Of a DNA stretch of 41,004 bases, positions 16,538-23,953 are shown one piece after another. Source of the stretch: CAVWDI01 sp046259385 (GTDB lineage Bacteria; Chloroflexota; Anaerolineae; Anaerolineales; UBA4823); assembly GCA_046259385.1 (NCBI GenBank), contig JBJYWI010000167.1:1-41004 (forward strand), given 5' to 3'. The notes beneath the pieces were generated by a model, which did no database searches, was not told the DNA's origin, and was given only the letters and a program-made list of their open reading frames with translations. The translations under genes and the position numbers were made by a program. Each line of letters opens with the position of its first letter. The stretch's first letter is position 1.

Positions 16538-18622
16538 ATGAATAAGAAAACGATAAGCTTATTTATCAGCCTGCTGGCAATTCTGGTGCTGGTTTTGGGA
16601 GCTTGTGTACCACAAGCGACCCCAACGGCGGAAATGCCAGAAGAGACTGAACCTGCGGTTGAAGAACCAGCAGCCCCGGAAGAGCCAGTGGAAGAGGTCG
16701 TTGAGGAGCCGGTTGAAGAAGAAGTTGAGGCACCTGCCCCTGAAGAGGAGGAAGTACCTGAAGAGGAGGCGGAAGCAGCCCCGGTTGAAGAAGCTCCTGA
16801 AGGAGAGGGTGTAAAAATTGGCTTCTTGGCAGGAGTACAGGACCCGTTCTACTTTACCATGCAGCGCGGCGCAGCCCAGGCAGCTGCAGATTTGGGCGCA
16901 GAACTTGTAGTGCAGATTCCAGACAACTGGAACGCCACGGTGCAGACGCCCATGCTGGATGCGATGGTGGCGCGCGGTGACCTGGACTTCCTATTCTTGG
17001 CGCCGGTGGACAAAGAAGCCATGGTCGCACCGCTGCAGAATGCCTACGATTCTGGCCTGCCGCTGCTGACAGTGGACACATTCATCGGGGACGGCAACTA
17101 CTTTGACGGACCGGTGACCTTCCCGCTGTCCTATATCGGGTCGGACAACGTGCGGGGCGGGCTGATAGCGTGTGAAGCCCTGGCGCAGGCGATTGGCGAG
17201 TCCGGCAAGGTCTACATCCAGAACGTAAAACCGGGCATCAGCACGACCGACCAGCGCGAGGAAGGCTGCAAGCAGGCCCTGGAGAATTACCCGGACATCG
17301 AGCTGGTAGGGGTAGACTACAACGATGACGATCCTTCCAAGGCGCAGGCGCAGGTGGAAGCGATGCTGCAGCGCGAACCGGACCTGGGAGGGATTTTCGG
17401 GACGAACGTATTTTCGGCGCAGGGAGCCGGGCAGGTAGTCCAGAACCAGGGGCTGAGCGGCGTGGTCAAGGTTGTGGCGTTTGACGCCACCGAGACCGCG
17501 ATTGAGATGCTGAGGAACGGCACTGTCGACCTTGTTATTGCCCAGAAACCATTTGACATGGGTTACTTCGCTGTGGAGATGGCGATGGCATTCTTGGATG
17601 GTGTCACAAGCATCCCGCCGCGCGTCCCGACTGGATACCAGGTCATTACGTTGGACAATGTGGATGATCCCGAGGTTGCAAAGTACATATACACAGCCGG
17701 CACAGGAGAAGCAACCTCCACGGCGGCTGAAAAGAAAATTGGTTTCCTGGCAGGAGTACAGGATCCGTTTTACTTTACCATGCAGCGCGGCGCCGAGAAC
17801 GCCATTGAGCGGTTTGGCGCAGAGCTTGTGGTGCAGATTCCAGACAACTGGAACGCCACGGTGCAGACGCCCATGCTGGATGCGATGGTGGCGCGCGGTG
17901 ACCTGGACTTCCTATTCTTGGCGCCGGTGGACAAAGAAGCCATGGTCGCACCGCTGCAGAATGCCTACGATTCTGGCCTGCCGCTGCTGACAGTGGACAC
18001 ATTCATCGGGGACGGCAACTACTTTGACGGACCGGTGACCTTCCCGCTGTCCTATATCGGGTCGGACAACGTGCGGGGCGGGCTGATAGCGTGTGAAGCC
18101 CTGGCGCAGGCGATTGGCGAGTCCGGCAAGGTCTACATCCAGAACGTAAAACCGGGCATCAGCACGACCGACCAGCGCGAGGAAGGCTGCAAGCAGGCCC
18201 TGGAGAATTACCCGGACATCGAGCTGGTAGGGGTAGACTACAACGATGACGATCCTTCCAAGGCGCAGGCGCAGGTGGAAGCGATGCTGCAGCGCGAACC
18301 GGACCTGGGAGGGATTTTCGGGACGAACGTATTTTCGGCGCAGGGAGCCGGGCAGGTAGTCCAGAACCAGGGGCTGAGCGGCGTGGTCAAGGTTGTGGCG
18401 TTTGACGCCACCGAGACCGCGATCGAGATGCTGAGGAACGGCACTGTCGACCTGGTCATCGCCCAGATCCCAGCCGACATGGGTTACTTCGCGGTCCAGA
18501 TGGCGATGGCTTATCTCAATGGTGTGGTAAGCATCCCGCCGCGCATCCCGACCGGATACCAGGTCATTACGTTGGACAATGTGGATGATCCCGAGGTCGC
18601 TAAATTTATCTACACCAAATAA
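16538..18622 (+). CDS. ABC sugar-binding lipoprotein with two tandem binding domains
   Basis: A 694-aa lipoprotein. The lipobox LGAC places the lipidated cysteine at residue 23. A Glu/Pro/Ala-rich linker (about 27-90) leads to two type I periplasmic-binding domains of the ribose/xylose kind, starting at KIGFLAGVQDPFYF near residues 93 and 400, offset by exactly 307 codons. Family members normally carry one such domain in ~330-380 aa. Between 16911-17502 and 17832-18423 the two copies appear identical base for base, while both ends of the domains differ in sequence. This suggests an older duplication homogenised by gene conversion. It should capture a sugar outside the membrane and feed the permease at 18771. 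ATG 16538 has GGAG about ten bases upstream. Confidence 0.93.
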   Translation: MNKKTISLFISLLAILVLVLGACVPQATPTAEMPEETEPAVEEPAAPEEPVEEVVEEPVEEEVEAPAPEEEEVPEEEAEAAPVEEAPEGEGVKIGFLAGVQDPFYFTMQRGAAQAAADLGAELVVQIPDNWNATVQTPMLDAMVARGDLDFLFLAPVDKEAMVAPLQNAYDSGLPLLTVDTFIGDGNYFDGPVTFPLSYIGSDNVRGGLIACEALAQAIGESGKVYIQNVKPGISTTDQREEGCKQALENYPDIELVGVDYNDDDPSKAQAQVEAMLQREPDLGGIFGTNVFSAQGAGQVVQNQGLSGVVKVVAFDATETAIEMLRNGTVDLVIAQKPFDMGYFAVEMAMAFLDGVTSIPPRVPTGYQVITLDNVDDPEVAKYIYTAGTGEATSTAAEKKIGFLAGVQDPFYFTMQRGAENAIERFGAELVVQIPDNWNATVQTPMLDAMVARGDLDFLFLAPVDKEAMVAPLQNAYDSGLPLLTVDTFIGDGNYFDGPVTFPLSYIGSDNVRGGLIACEALAQAIGESGKVYIQNVKPGISTTDQREEGCKQALENYPDIELVGVDYNDDDPSKAQAQVEAMLQREPDLGGIFGTNVFSAQGAGQVVQNQGLSGVVKVVAFDATETAIEMLRNGTVDLVIAQIPADMGYFAVQMAMAYLNGVVSIPPRIPTGYQVITLDNVDDPEVAKFIYTK
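16911..18423 (+). repeat. 592-bp direct repeat inside the binding-protein gene
   Basis: By eye, 16911-17502 and 17832-18423 match without a mismatch (offset 921 bp, in frame). Just outside, base changes appear: A16910 versus G17831 and T17503 versus C18424. Diverged copies extend to about 16816-17685 and 17737-18606. Confidence 0.85.
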
Positions 18623-18657
18623 AGATTAAAAGCAGTTTCAGTGGGGTTTAGAAAAGA

Positions 18658-18715
18658 GTGCCCGGCACTTAAGAGATAATCGTTCAATAAAATCTGAAGA
18701 CAAAGTGCCGGGCAC
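18658..18715. repeat. short palindromic element with GTGCCCGGCAC ends
   Basis: GTGCCCGGCACTT (18658-18670) and AAGTGCCGGGCAC (18703-18715) are exact inverted repeats around a 32-base AT-rich centre. Each end is itself nearly palindromic. A related element is at 31161-31252. Such GTGCCnGGCAC ends suggest a REP/REPIN-like or MITE-like dispersed element. Here it sits between the binding-protein and permease genes and may act as a processing or attenuation hairpin. Confidence 0.65.
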
Positions 18716-18770
18716 AATCAATAAATCCTAAGGCCTCCACAACCAATCAAATTCAAACTGGAGGAGATAA

Positions 18771-19886
18771 ATGGCGGTAGAACAAGAGACAAGAAAAACC
18801 GGTTTCCTTAAATTCTCAGACAGGAGTAGGGCTGAGAACATCAGCACCATTCGAAAAATCTGGCCGTGGTTCTTCCTGGCGTTGATGGTGATTGTTTTTA
18901 CGATCGCCTCGCAGGCCATGAATGCGGTCAATTTTCTAAGTGTGCGCAGTTTGCAGGGTATTCTGATCTTCACCACCCAGATATTGCTGTTGGCGTTGGG
19001 TGAAACGTTGGTCATCATTGCCGCTGGGATCGATCTGTCAGTTGCTTACATTTTAGGCCTGGCGGCTGTCATCTCTGCAGAAATTATGAAATTTTTATAT
19101 GCTGCCGGGATGCCTCCCGGTTTCGTTGTACCACTAGGGATGCTCGGCGGGGTACTGGTATGCATCATTCCAGGCTGGATAAATGGAATTCTGGTCGCCA
19201 GGATAAAAGTGCCCCCATTTATCAGCACCCTCGGGATGGGTTATGCTGTGTTTGGTATCGCCCTTTTGATCTCCGGCGGTTATCCAGTTGCCAACCAGCC
19301 GCCTTACCTGGGCCAATTGGGAAACGGCAGTTTGTTGTACCTCTGGGTAAGTAAGGGTATCGCGTTTTTTAAGATCCCTGAATATGCCACCAATGTGGAT
19401 CTTCAGAGCATTTACCCGCTGCTTCCGAATGTTGTTTTTGTCACATTAATTGTTACCATAATATGCTGGTACATCCTGGCAAAAACCCAATACGGGCAGC
19501 ACCTTTATGCCATCGGCGGAAATTTAGAGGCTGCAATGCGGGCAGGTATTCCGGTTAAACGCACCTTAATCTGGGTGTATATTATCGCGGCGGTGCTGGC
19601 AGGGGTGGCAGGCAGTCTATGGGCGGCGAGGTTCACCAGCGGGGCAGCCAATGCGGGTGAAACGTCGTTGTTAATGGCAATTGCTGCAGTTGTGATCGGC
19701 GGCGCGAGCTTATTCGGAGGCGAGGGTAATGTTATTGGGACTGTGATAGGCGCCTTGATCATTGCGACCATCCAGTTTGGGCTTGTGATCCTGGGCATGC
19801 AGCCGTTCTGGCAGTTTATCGCGGTTGGTGTAGTCGTAATTATCGCAGTAATTGTCGACCAGTTCGGGCGCACGATGGAGCAGTAA
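18771..19886 (+). CDS. sugar ABC transporter permease (RbsC type)
   Basis: A 371-aa integral membrane protein of the BPD_transp_2 family with about ten hydrophobic helices after a 30-residue polar N-terminus. Family hallmarks are present: GETLVIIAAGIDLSVAYILG, INGILVARIKVPPFISTLGM, and the coupling-loop region YGQHLYAIGGNLEAAMRAGI followed by GASLFGGEGNVIGTVIGALI. It forms the channel for the sugar captured by the upstream lipoprotein. GGAGGAG lies just before ATG. The next gene starts ten bases after its stop, so the operon continues. Confidence 0.95.
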   Translation: MAVEQETRKTGFLKFSDRSRAENISTIRKIWPWFFLALMVIVFTIASQAMNAVNFLSVRSLQGILIFTTQILLLALGETLVIIAAGIDLSVAYILGLAAVISAEIMKFLYAAGMPPGFVVPLGMLGGVLVCIIPGWINGILVARIKVPPFISTLGMGYAVFGIALLISGGYPVANQPPYLGQLGNGSLLYLWVSKGIAFFKIPEYATNVDLQSIYPLLPNVVFVTLIVTIICWYILAKTQYGQHLYAIGGNLEAAMRAGIPVKRTLIWVYIIAAVLAGVAGSLWAARFTSGAANAGETSLLMAIAAVVIGGASLFGGEGNVIGTVIGALIIATIQFGLVILGMQPFWQFIAVGVVVIIAVIVDQFGRTMEQ

Positions 19887-19896
19887 GGAGCAGCAT

Positions 19897-20691
19897 ATGG
19901 AACCTTTAATCAGAGTTGAAAACCTGACCAAACGGTTTGGTGGTTTGGTGGCGGTAGATGAAGTGAGCGTAGAGATTTTTAAAGGTGAAGTTGTTGGTCT
20001 GGTCGGTGATAACGGAGCCGGAAAATCAACTTTGATCAAAATGATCTCTGGAGTGTACCAACCTGACAGCGGGGATATCTATATGGATGAAAAGAAAGTA
20101 GTGTTCAGCGGGCCGCGCGAGGCGCGCGATATGGGCATAGAGACTATCTACCAGGATTTGGCGCTCGCTGAAAACCTGGATGTGGGTTCAAATATTTTTA
20201 TGGGACGTGAAATAAAGAAGCGCCATCTAGGCGGGTTGTTGAACACGCTCGACCGGCGTAAAATGCGGGCTGAATCGGATAAGATTCTCAACCATCTGGA
20301 AATTGAAGTCCCTTCACTTACACAGCAGATCCGCAATCTTTCCGGCGGGCAACGCCAGGCAGTTGCGATCGCCCGTTCGGTGTATTGGAACGCGCGCATG
20401 ATGATTATGGATGAGCCTACCGCAGCGTTAGGTGTAACAGAACAGCGCAGGGTGCTGATGCTGGTGCGGACTCTGGCGGAACAGGGTGTGCCGGTGATCA
20501 TCATCAGCCATAACATGCAGGATGTTTTCGCGGTTGCTGACAGAATTGTGATTCTGAGGCGAGGCAAGAAAGTGGCGGAGCGTATTGCTGCAGAATCAAC
20601 TCCGGATGAGATTGTCAGCCTGATGGTAGGCGCTGAAGCGGTACACGAAATGGGTGTGATTCCGAAGGCGCTTAATGGTAGTAATGCCTGA
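19897..20691 (+). CDS. sugar ABC transporter ATPase, single nucleotide-binding domain
   Basis: A 264-aa ATPase with Walker A GDNGAGKST (38-46), Q-loop YQD near 85-87, signature LSGGQ (148-152), Walker B MIMDEP (169-174) and switch His in ISHN. It carries one ABC domain, so it should work as a homodimer, unlike the double-domain RbsA/MglA proteins and unlike the second importer of this window. Similar single-domain ATPases serve FrcBCA-type fructose/mannose/ribose importers. ATG 19897 is chosen because AAGGAG precedes it; an upstream in-frame start would overlap the permease. Confidence 0.94.
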   Translation: MEPLIRVENLTKRFGGLVAVDEVSVEIFKGEVVGLVGDNGAGKSTLIKMISGVYQPDSGDIYMDEKKVVFSGPREARDMGIETIYQDLALAENLDVGSNIFMGREIKKRHLGGLLNTLDRRKMRAESDKILNHLEIEVPSLTQQIRNLSGGQRQAVAIARSVYWNARMMIMDEPTAALGVTEQRRVLMLVRTLAEQGVPVIIISHNMQDVFAVADRIVILRRGKKVAERIAAESTPDEIVSLMVGAEAVHEMGVIPKALNGSNA

Positions 20692-20721
20692 TAGCCACCT
20701 TTAAACGGAGACACTGATGTC

Positions 20722-21411
20722 ATGAAACGGTCAGAAATTAACCGCATCATTGAATCGGGTAAAGCATTTGCGCAAGAATGCCGCTTTTTCCTGCCGCCTT
20801 TTGCTTCCTGGACCGAGCAGGAATGGTTATCCAGGGGACCGGAAGCTGAACAAATTGTGGAGTACAGTCTTGGTTGGGACGTCACCGATTTTGGACGCGG
20901 CAATTTTCGTAAATACGGTCTTCTGCTGTTCACTATTCGGAATGGATTGCCCGGAGCAATCCAAGAAGGCGTGGGAAAGGTTTATGCAGAGAAAATGCTG
21001 ATTGTGGAACCCGACCAGATCACACCATTCCATTTTCACTGGCAGAAAATGGAGGATATCATCAACCGGGGTGGTGGAATCTTGAAAATCAAGCTGTACA
21101 ATTCAACCGAAGACGAAAAACTGGACATCAGTGGCGATGTTCGTGTTTCGATTGACAGTATCTGGCACACATTTAAAGCCGGAGGTACAGCCAGTTTGAA
21201 ACCGGGCGAGAGCATTACGCTGGTTCCGGGTTGTTATCATCAATTCTGGGCGGAGGGCGAACGGGTGCTGGTTGGTGAAGTATCCTCGGTCAATGATGAC
21301 CAGCGCGACAATCGTTTTCTCGAACCTATGAGCCGTTTTCCGGATGTTGATGAAGACGAACCGCCTTTATATCTTCTGGTTTCTGACTACCACCGTTACT
21401 TTCGCGGATAA
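20722..21411 (+). CDS. D-lyxose (D-mannose) isomerase, cupin family
   Basis: A 229-aa cupin enzyme matching the D-lyxose ketol-isomerase family (formerly DUF1498). The metal site is visible as His104, His106 and Glu111 in PFHFHWQKMED, and His173 in VPGCYHQFW. Family members interconvert D-lyxose with D-xylulose and D-mannose with D-fructose using Mn2+. With a fructokinase as the next gene and a single-domain importer ahead, the mannose-to-fructose direction is the simpler reading, because no xylulokinase is present. Cytoplasmic. It starts 30 bases after the ATPase gene, in the same operon. Confidence 0.88.
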   Translation: MKRSEINRIIESGKAFAQECRFFLPPFASWTEQEWLSRGPEAEQIVEYSLGWDVTDFGRGNFRKYGLLLFTIRNGLPGAIQEGVGKVYAEKMLIVEPDQITPFHFHWQKMEDIINRGGGILKIKLYNSTEDEKLDISGDVRVSIDSIWHTFKAGGTASLKPGESITLVPGCYHQFWAEGERVLVGEVSSVNDDQRDNRFLEPMSRFPDVDEDEPPLYLLVSDYHRYFRG

Positions 21412-21447
21412 CTGCCCAGAAATAGAGCTGGGTAACGATTTAATGCT

Positions 21448-22377
21448 ATGAAAAAAGGGGTTGTGGACAACAGGTTGTATGGGGGCATTGAAGCTGGCGG
21501 TACAAAATTCATGTGTATGATCGCCAGCAGCCCCAACGATGTATTTGCTTCAGCTCGCTTTCCAACAACCGTCCCCGAAGAGACCCTGGAATGTTCGCTG
21601 GCTTTTTTTCAGGACCATTCCCGGAAATACCCTATTTCAGCGCTGGGCATCGCATCCTTTGGACCGCTTGATCTGGATCCTGAATCGCCCACGTATGGTT
21701 ATATTACAACAACGCCCAAATTGCAGTGGTCAAATACGGATATAACCCGGAAATTAAAAACGGGTTTGAACGTCCCGGTGGTTATAAATACGGATGTGAA
21801 CGCAGCAGCCCTTGCTGAATACATATGGGGAGGGGAGCAAAAATTTGATCCCCTGCTGTACATCACGATCGGGACCGGAATCGGAGGCGGGTGCATTGTC
21901 AGGGGTAAACCAATCCACGGTTTGATCCATCCCGAAATGGGCCATTTGCGCATTCCACAGAACCGAGAAGAAGACCCGTTTGAAGGTATCTGTCCGTATC
22001 ACAGGAATTGTTTTGAGGGACTGGCATCCGGTCCGGCGATGCAGGCACGGTGGGGTTTACCAGCAGAGCAGCTCCCGGATGACCACCCAGCCTGGGATTT
22101 GGAAGCGTTCTATATCGCTTCCGCTCTGGTAAATCTTATCCTCAGCTTTTCACCGCGCAGGATAGTCTTGGGTGGTGGTGTGATGAGTCAGTTCAGCCTG
22201 TTCTCGAAAATCAGAACCAGAGTAAAGGAACTGCTGGCTGGCTACCTCTACCCACCGGCTATACTGGATCAATTGGAAAATATTATCATCCCGGCGGTGC
22301 TGAAAGATAAATCAGGTGTCCTGGGAGCGATCGCCCTGGCAATGTGCCACTTCGAAAGCTTTCCCTGCCCGGATTAA
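21448..22377 (+). CDS. ROK-family fructokinase
   Basis: A 309-aa ROK kinase. The phosphate loop GGIEAGGTKF is at 12-21, the catalytic Asp116 in INTDVNAAALAEYIWG, the ATP motif IGTGIGGGCIV at 141-151, and the zinc site His166 (PEMGH), Cys182, His185 and Cys188 (CPYHRNC). FGPLDLDPESPTYGYITTTP is typical of the bacterial fructokinase branch (ScrK/YdhR type), which makes fructose-6-phosphate from fructose and ATP. Last gene of the sugar operon, 36 bases after the isomerase. No T-tailed hairpin is visible after the stop. Confidence 0.92.
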   Translation: MKKGVVDNRLYGGIEAGGTKFMCMIASSPNDVFASARFPTTVPEETLECSLAFFQDHSRKYPISALGIASFGPLDLDPESPTYGYITTTPKLQWSNTDITRKLKTGLNVPVVINTDVNAAALAEYIWGGEQKFDPLLYITIGTGIGGGCIVRGKPIHGLIHPEMGHLRIPQNREEDPFEGICPYHRNCFEGLASGPAMQARWGLPAEQLPDDHPAWDLEAFYIASALVNLILSFSPRRIVLGGGVMSQFSLFSKIRTRVKELLAGYLYPPAILDQLENIIIPAVLKDKSGVLGAIALAMCHFESFPCPD

Positions 22378-22759
22378 CCCTGGACAAGGAATTGAGATTG
22401 AATGCAAAATGAAGGTGCATTCATTTCAGGTGGGGCAGGCTACATCTAATAAAAGCCACCAAACACACGGGTTTGAACCCAAGCTGTCCGTCGAAATAGA
22501 TGTTATCGAACTGCTGGAAGCCTTTAATACCGGGGTGATAAAAAACCATCTGGATGAACGCTTCCGCAACGCCCAGTTTATCTTGCAGTGAAACCCAACT
22601 GAAGGTGGTGGAATTTTTATAAAACCATCGCTCAATGGAATGATCGTATGACCTTCTGTCGTATCCGTAGAAGTTTGGTGGGATTTAGAGGCAAAATAAT
22701 CGGTTATAGCTATTAGGTAACAGATATTGAAAATTCAGGCGTTCAGGCGCTCTGACAAA
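22378..22759. other. gene-free stretch
   Basis: Short frames exist on both strands (about 60-90 codons), but none has a ribosome-binding site, recognisable motif or family look. The stretch lies between convergent genes. No terminator hairpin with a T-run was found. Confidence 0.5.
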
Positions 22760-23158
22760 TTACTCCAATTGTCCAGCCTGATCTGCGGGCGCGGCTTCTT
22801 CCGCCGTTGTTTCAAAGCCGATCGTGCTTTCCAGCATGCGGGCGGTCGCCCGGGTGTTTTCCTCAACTGCGATCAGCAGCGACAATCCCTCTGCGACCGC
22901 AAAAAATACAACTGTCATCAACCCGCCGTACAGCAGAGCCAGTCCGGAAAGCACCAGCCCGGTGACCAGACCGCCTGTAATCCCGGCGATATTGGTGTAA
23001 AGACCGTAGTTGCGGGCGAAATTGTCAATCGCCGCGCCGCCCAGGACGCTGGCAGAGCACAGACTGATTGCGATCAGCAGTGTAATTACGGCTACGATTG
23101 TCCCCAATACCCGGTAAATTCCAGAAAGTGTGCGCATTGCGACATATTTTCTTGCCAT
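22760..23158 (-). CDS. small membrane protein, 132 aa
   Basis: A 132-aa protein with two long hydrophobic helices (about 12-37 and 56-92) joined by a polar loop, and a charged C-terminal tail ending in Ala/Glu/Gln-rich sequence. ATG 23158 has GAGGAG seven bases upstream. The order SGIYRVLGTIVAVITLLIA... and LALLYGGLMTVVFFAVAEGLSLLIAVEENTR resembles small uncharacterised proteins in which one subunit has a helix, a flexible loop and an amphipathic tail. No function is assigned. Monocistronic. Confidence 0.7.
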   Translation of the reverse strand: MARKYVAMRTLSGIYRVLGTIVAVITLLIAISLCSASVLGGAAIDNFARNYGLYTNIAGITGGLVTGLVLSGLALLYGGLMTVVFFAVAEGLSLLIAVEENTRATARMLESTIGFETTAEEAAPADQAGQLE

Positions 23159-23421
23159 CTTGTTCTCCTCTCCCGATTGGTTTTCGTTGGTTAATAGTAT
23201 CGCCTAATTTTTCAAATATGGCAATGTCTGTCGGTTGAAAAATATTTCCATGCAAGTGCGGGATTGTTGATGCAAGACTTGAAATTTCGTTGATGCATCA
23301 ATCACTGGCTGAGCTCGTCTTTCGTGTTAGGGGAGGATATATGGACACACTAATTTGAGGAGCAGTCGTTTGGGTATTAATCTGCAGGATATCGAAAAAG
23401 ACATAAACAAGGATTTTGTGA

Positions 23422-23500
23422 TATAATAAATAAGCCGCTGATCCGGGTAAATTACCGAACTTATTTTATAGTGGGAGGGAACCTGGCAGCGGTTTTTCTT
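23422..23500 (+). ncRNA. candidate small structured RNA, copy 1
   Basis: TATAAT (23422-23427) is followed, at the expected start distance, by AAGCCGCTG (23432-23440). This pairs over nine positions, one of them G-T, with CAGCGGTTT (23487-23495), which runs into a T-rich tail (to 23500). A short RNA of about 65 bases would thus start and end at the two arms of a terminator-like stem. The -35 region is weak (AAGACA). Not a recognised class. Confidence 0.35.
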
Positions 23501-23572
23501 TGGAAAGGGGTTGTTTGCCAGTCAGGGGATATGATATGAGACCGTGTGGGGGCCCGTTCGAAAAATTTGACA

Positions 23573-23657
23573 TATAATAAAGAAGCCGCTGCCCAGGTAA
23601 TTCGTACTCCTTTGGTTGAAGGTATAGAAGAAACTCGGGGGGCGGCAATTATTTTCC
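23573..23657 (+). ncRNA. candidate small structured RNA, copy 2
   Basis: TATAATAAAGAAGCCGCTG repeats copy 1 with one change over its first 19 bases. GCCGCTGCCC (23585-23594) pairs with GGGGGGCGGC (23637-23646) with one mismatch, and a T-rich stretch follows. The inner parts of the two copies differ while the closing stem is kept by matching changes. The -35 region is not convincing. Confidence 0.3.
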
Positions 23658-23953
23658 ATTGTAAATAAAGAAAAGATTAAATGAAAAAAGTGCCCGCATA
23701 CTGTCAGGCGCGTTTTTCGTACCTGTTCTGAAGCCATGTTTTAGTGTCAGGAATTCTTTTCAGCTTCACTGGCATCCAGTCAGCGCGCACCTTTCTCTAA
23801 AATCGAGAAGCTGGAATCAATGCCCTAACCTCAGTCAAAGGTGCTTTCAATCATCCCGCCCCCAAAGAAATAACGGAGTAGAGTACTTCCGTTCGTGAAA
23901 TTTGTCCTCAAGCAGGTAAAATAATCCCTCAGCATGCACGGAAGGGAGAAATC

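Larger units (their letters stand above)
23159..23953. other. 795-bp intergenic region
   Basis: No credible protein gene. It contains the two candidate structured RNAs at 23422-23500 and 23573-23657. The rest (about 23660-23940) includes a GTGCCCGC string near 23690 and frames full of stops; a decayed mobile-element end is possible but was not recognised. Confidence 0.5.

Noticed and set aside
16911..18423. The 592-bp repeat as an assembly artefact
   Set aside because: Both domain copies have distinct, in-frame flanks and linker, which an assembly duplication would not produce; long reads would still settle it.
20148..20933. 261-codon frame on the complement across the ATPase and isomerase genes
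   Set aside because: Antisense shadow of two clear genes; composition is Ser/Arg-rich and without family features.
22378..22635. Frames on both strands after the fructokinase, considered as a decayed transposase
   Set aside because: No motif of any transposase family could be matched and stops are frequent; left as gene-free.
23567..23578. TTGACA directly followed by TATAAT
   Set aside because: The hexamers touch, so they cannot work as -35 and -10 of one promoter; only the TATAAT may be used.
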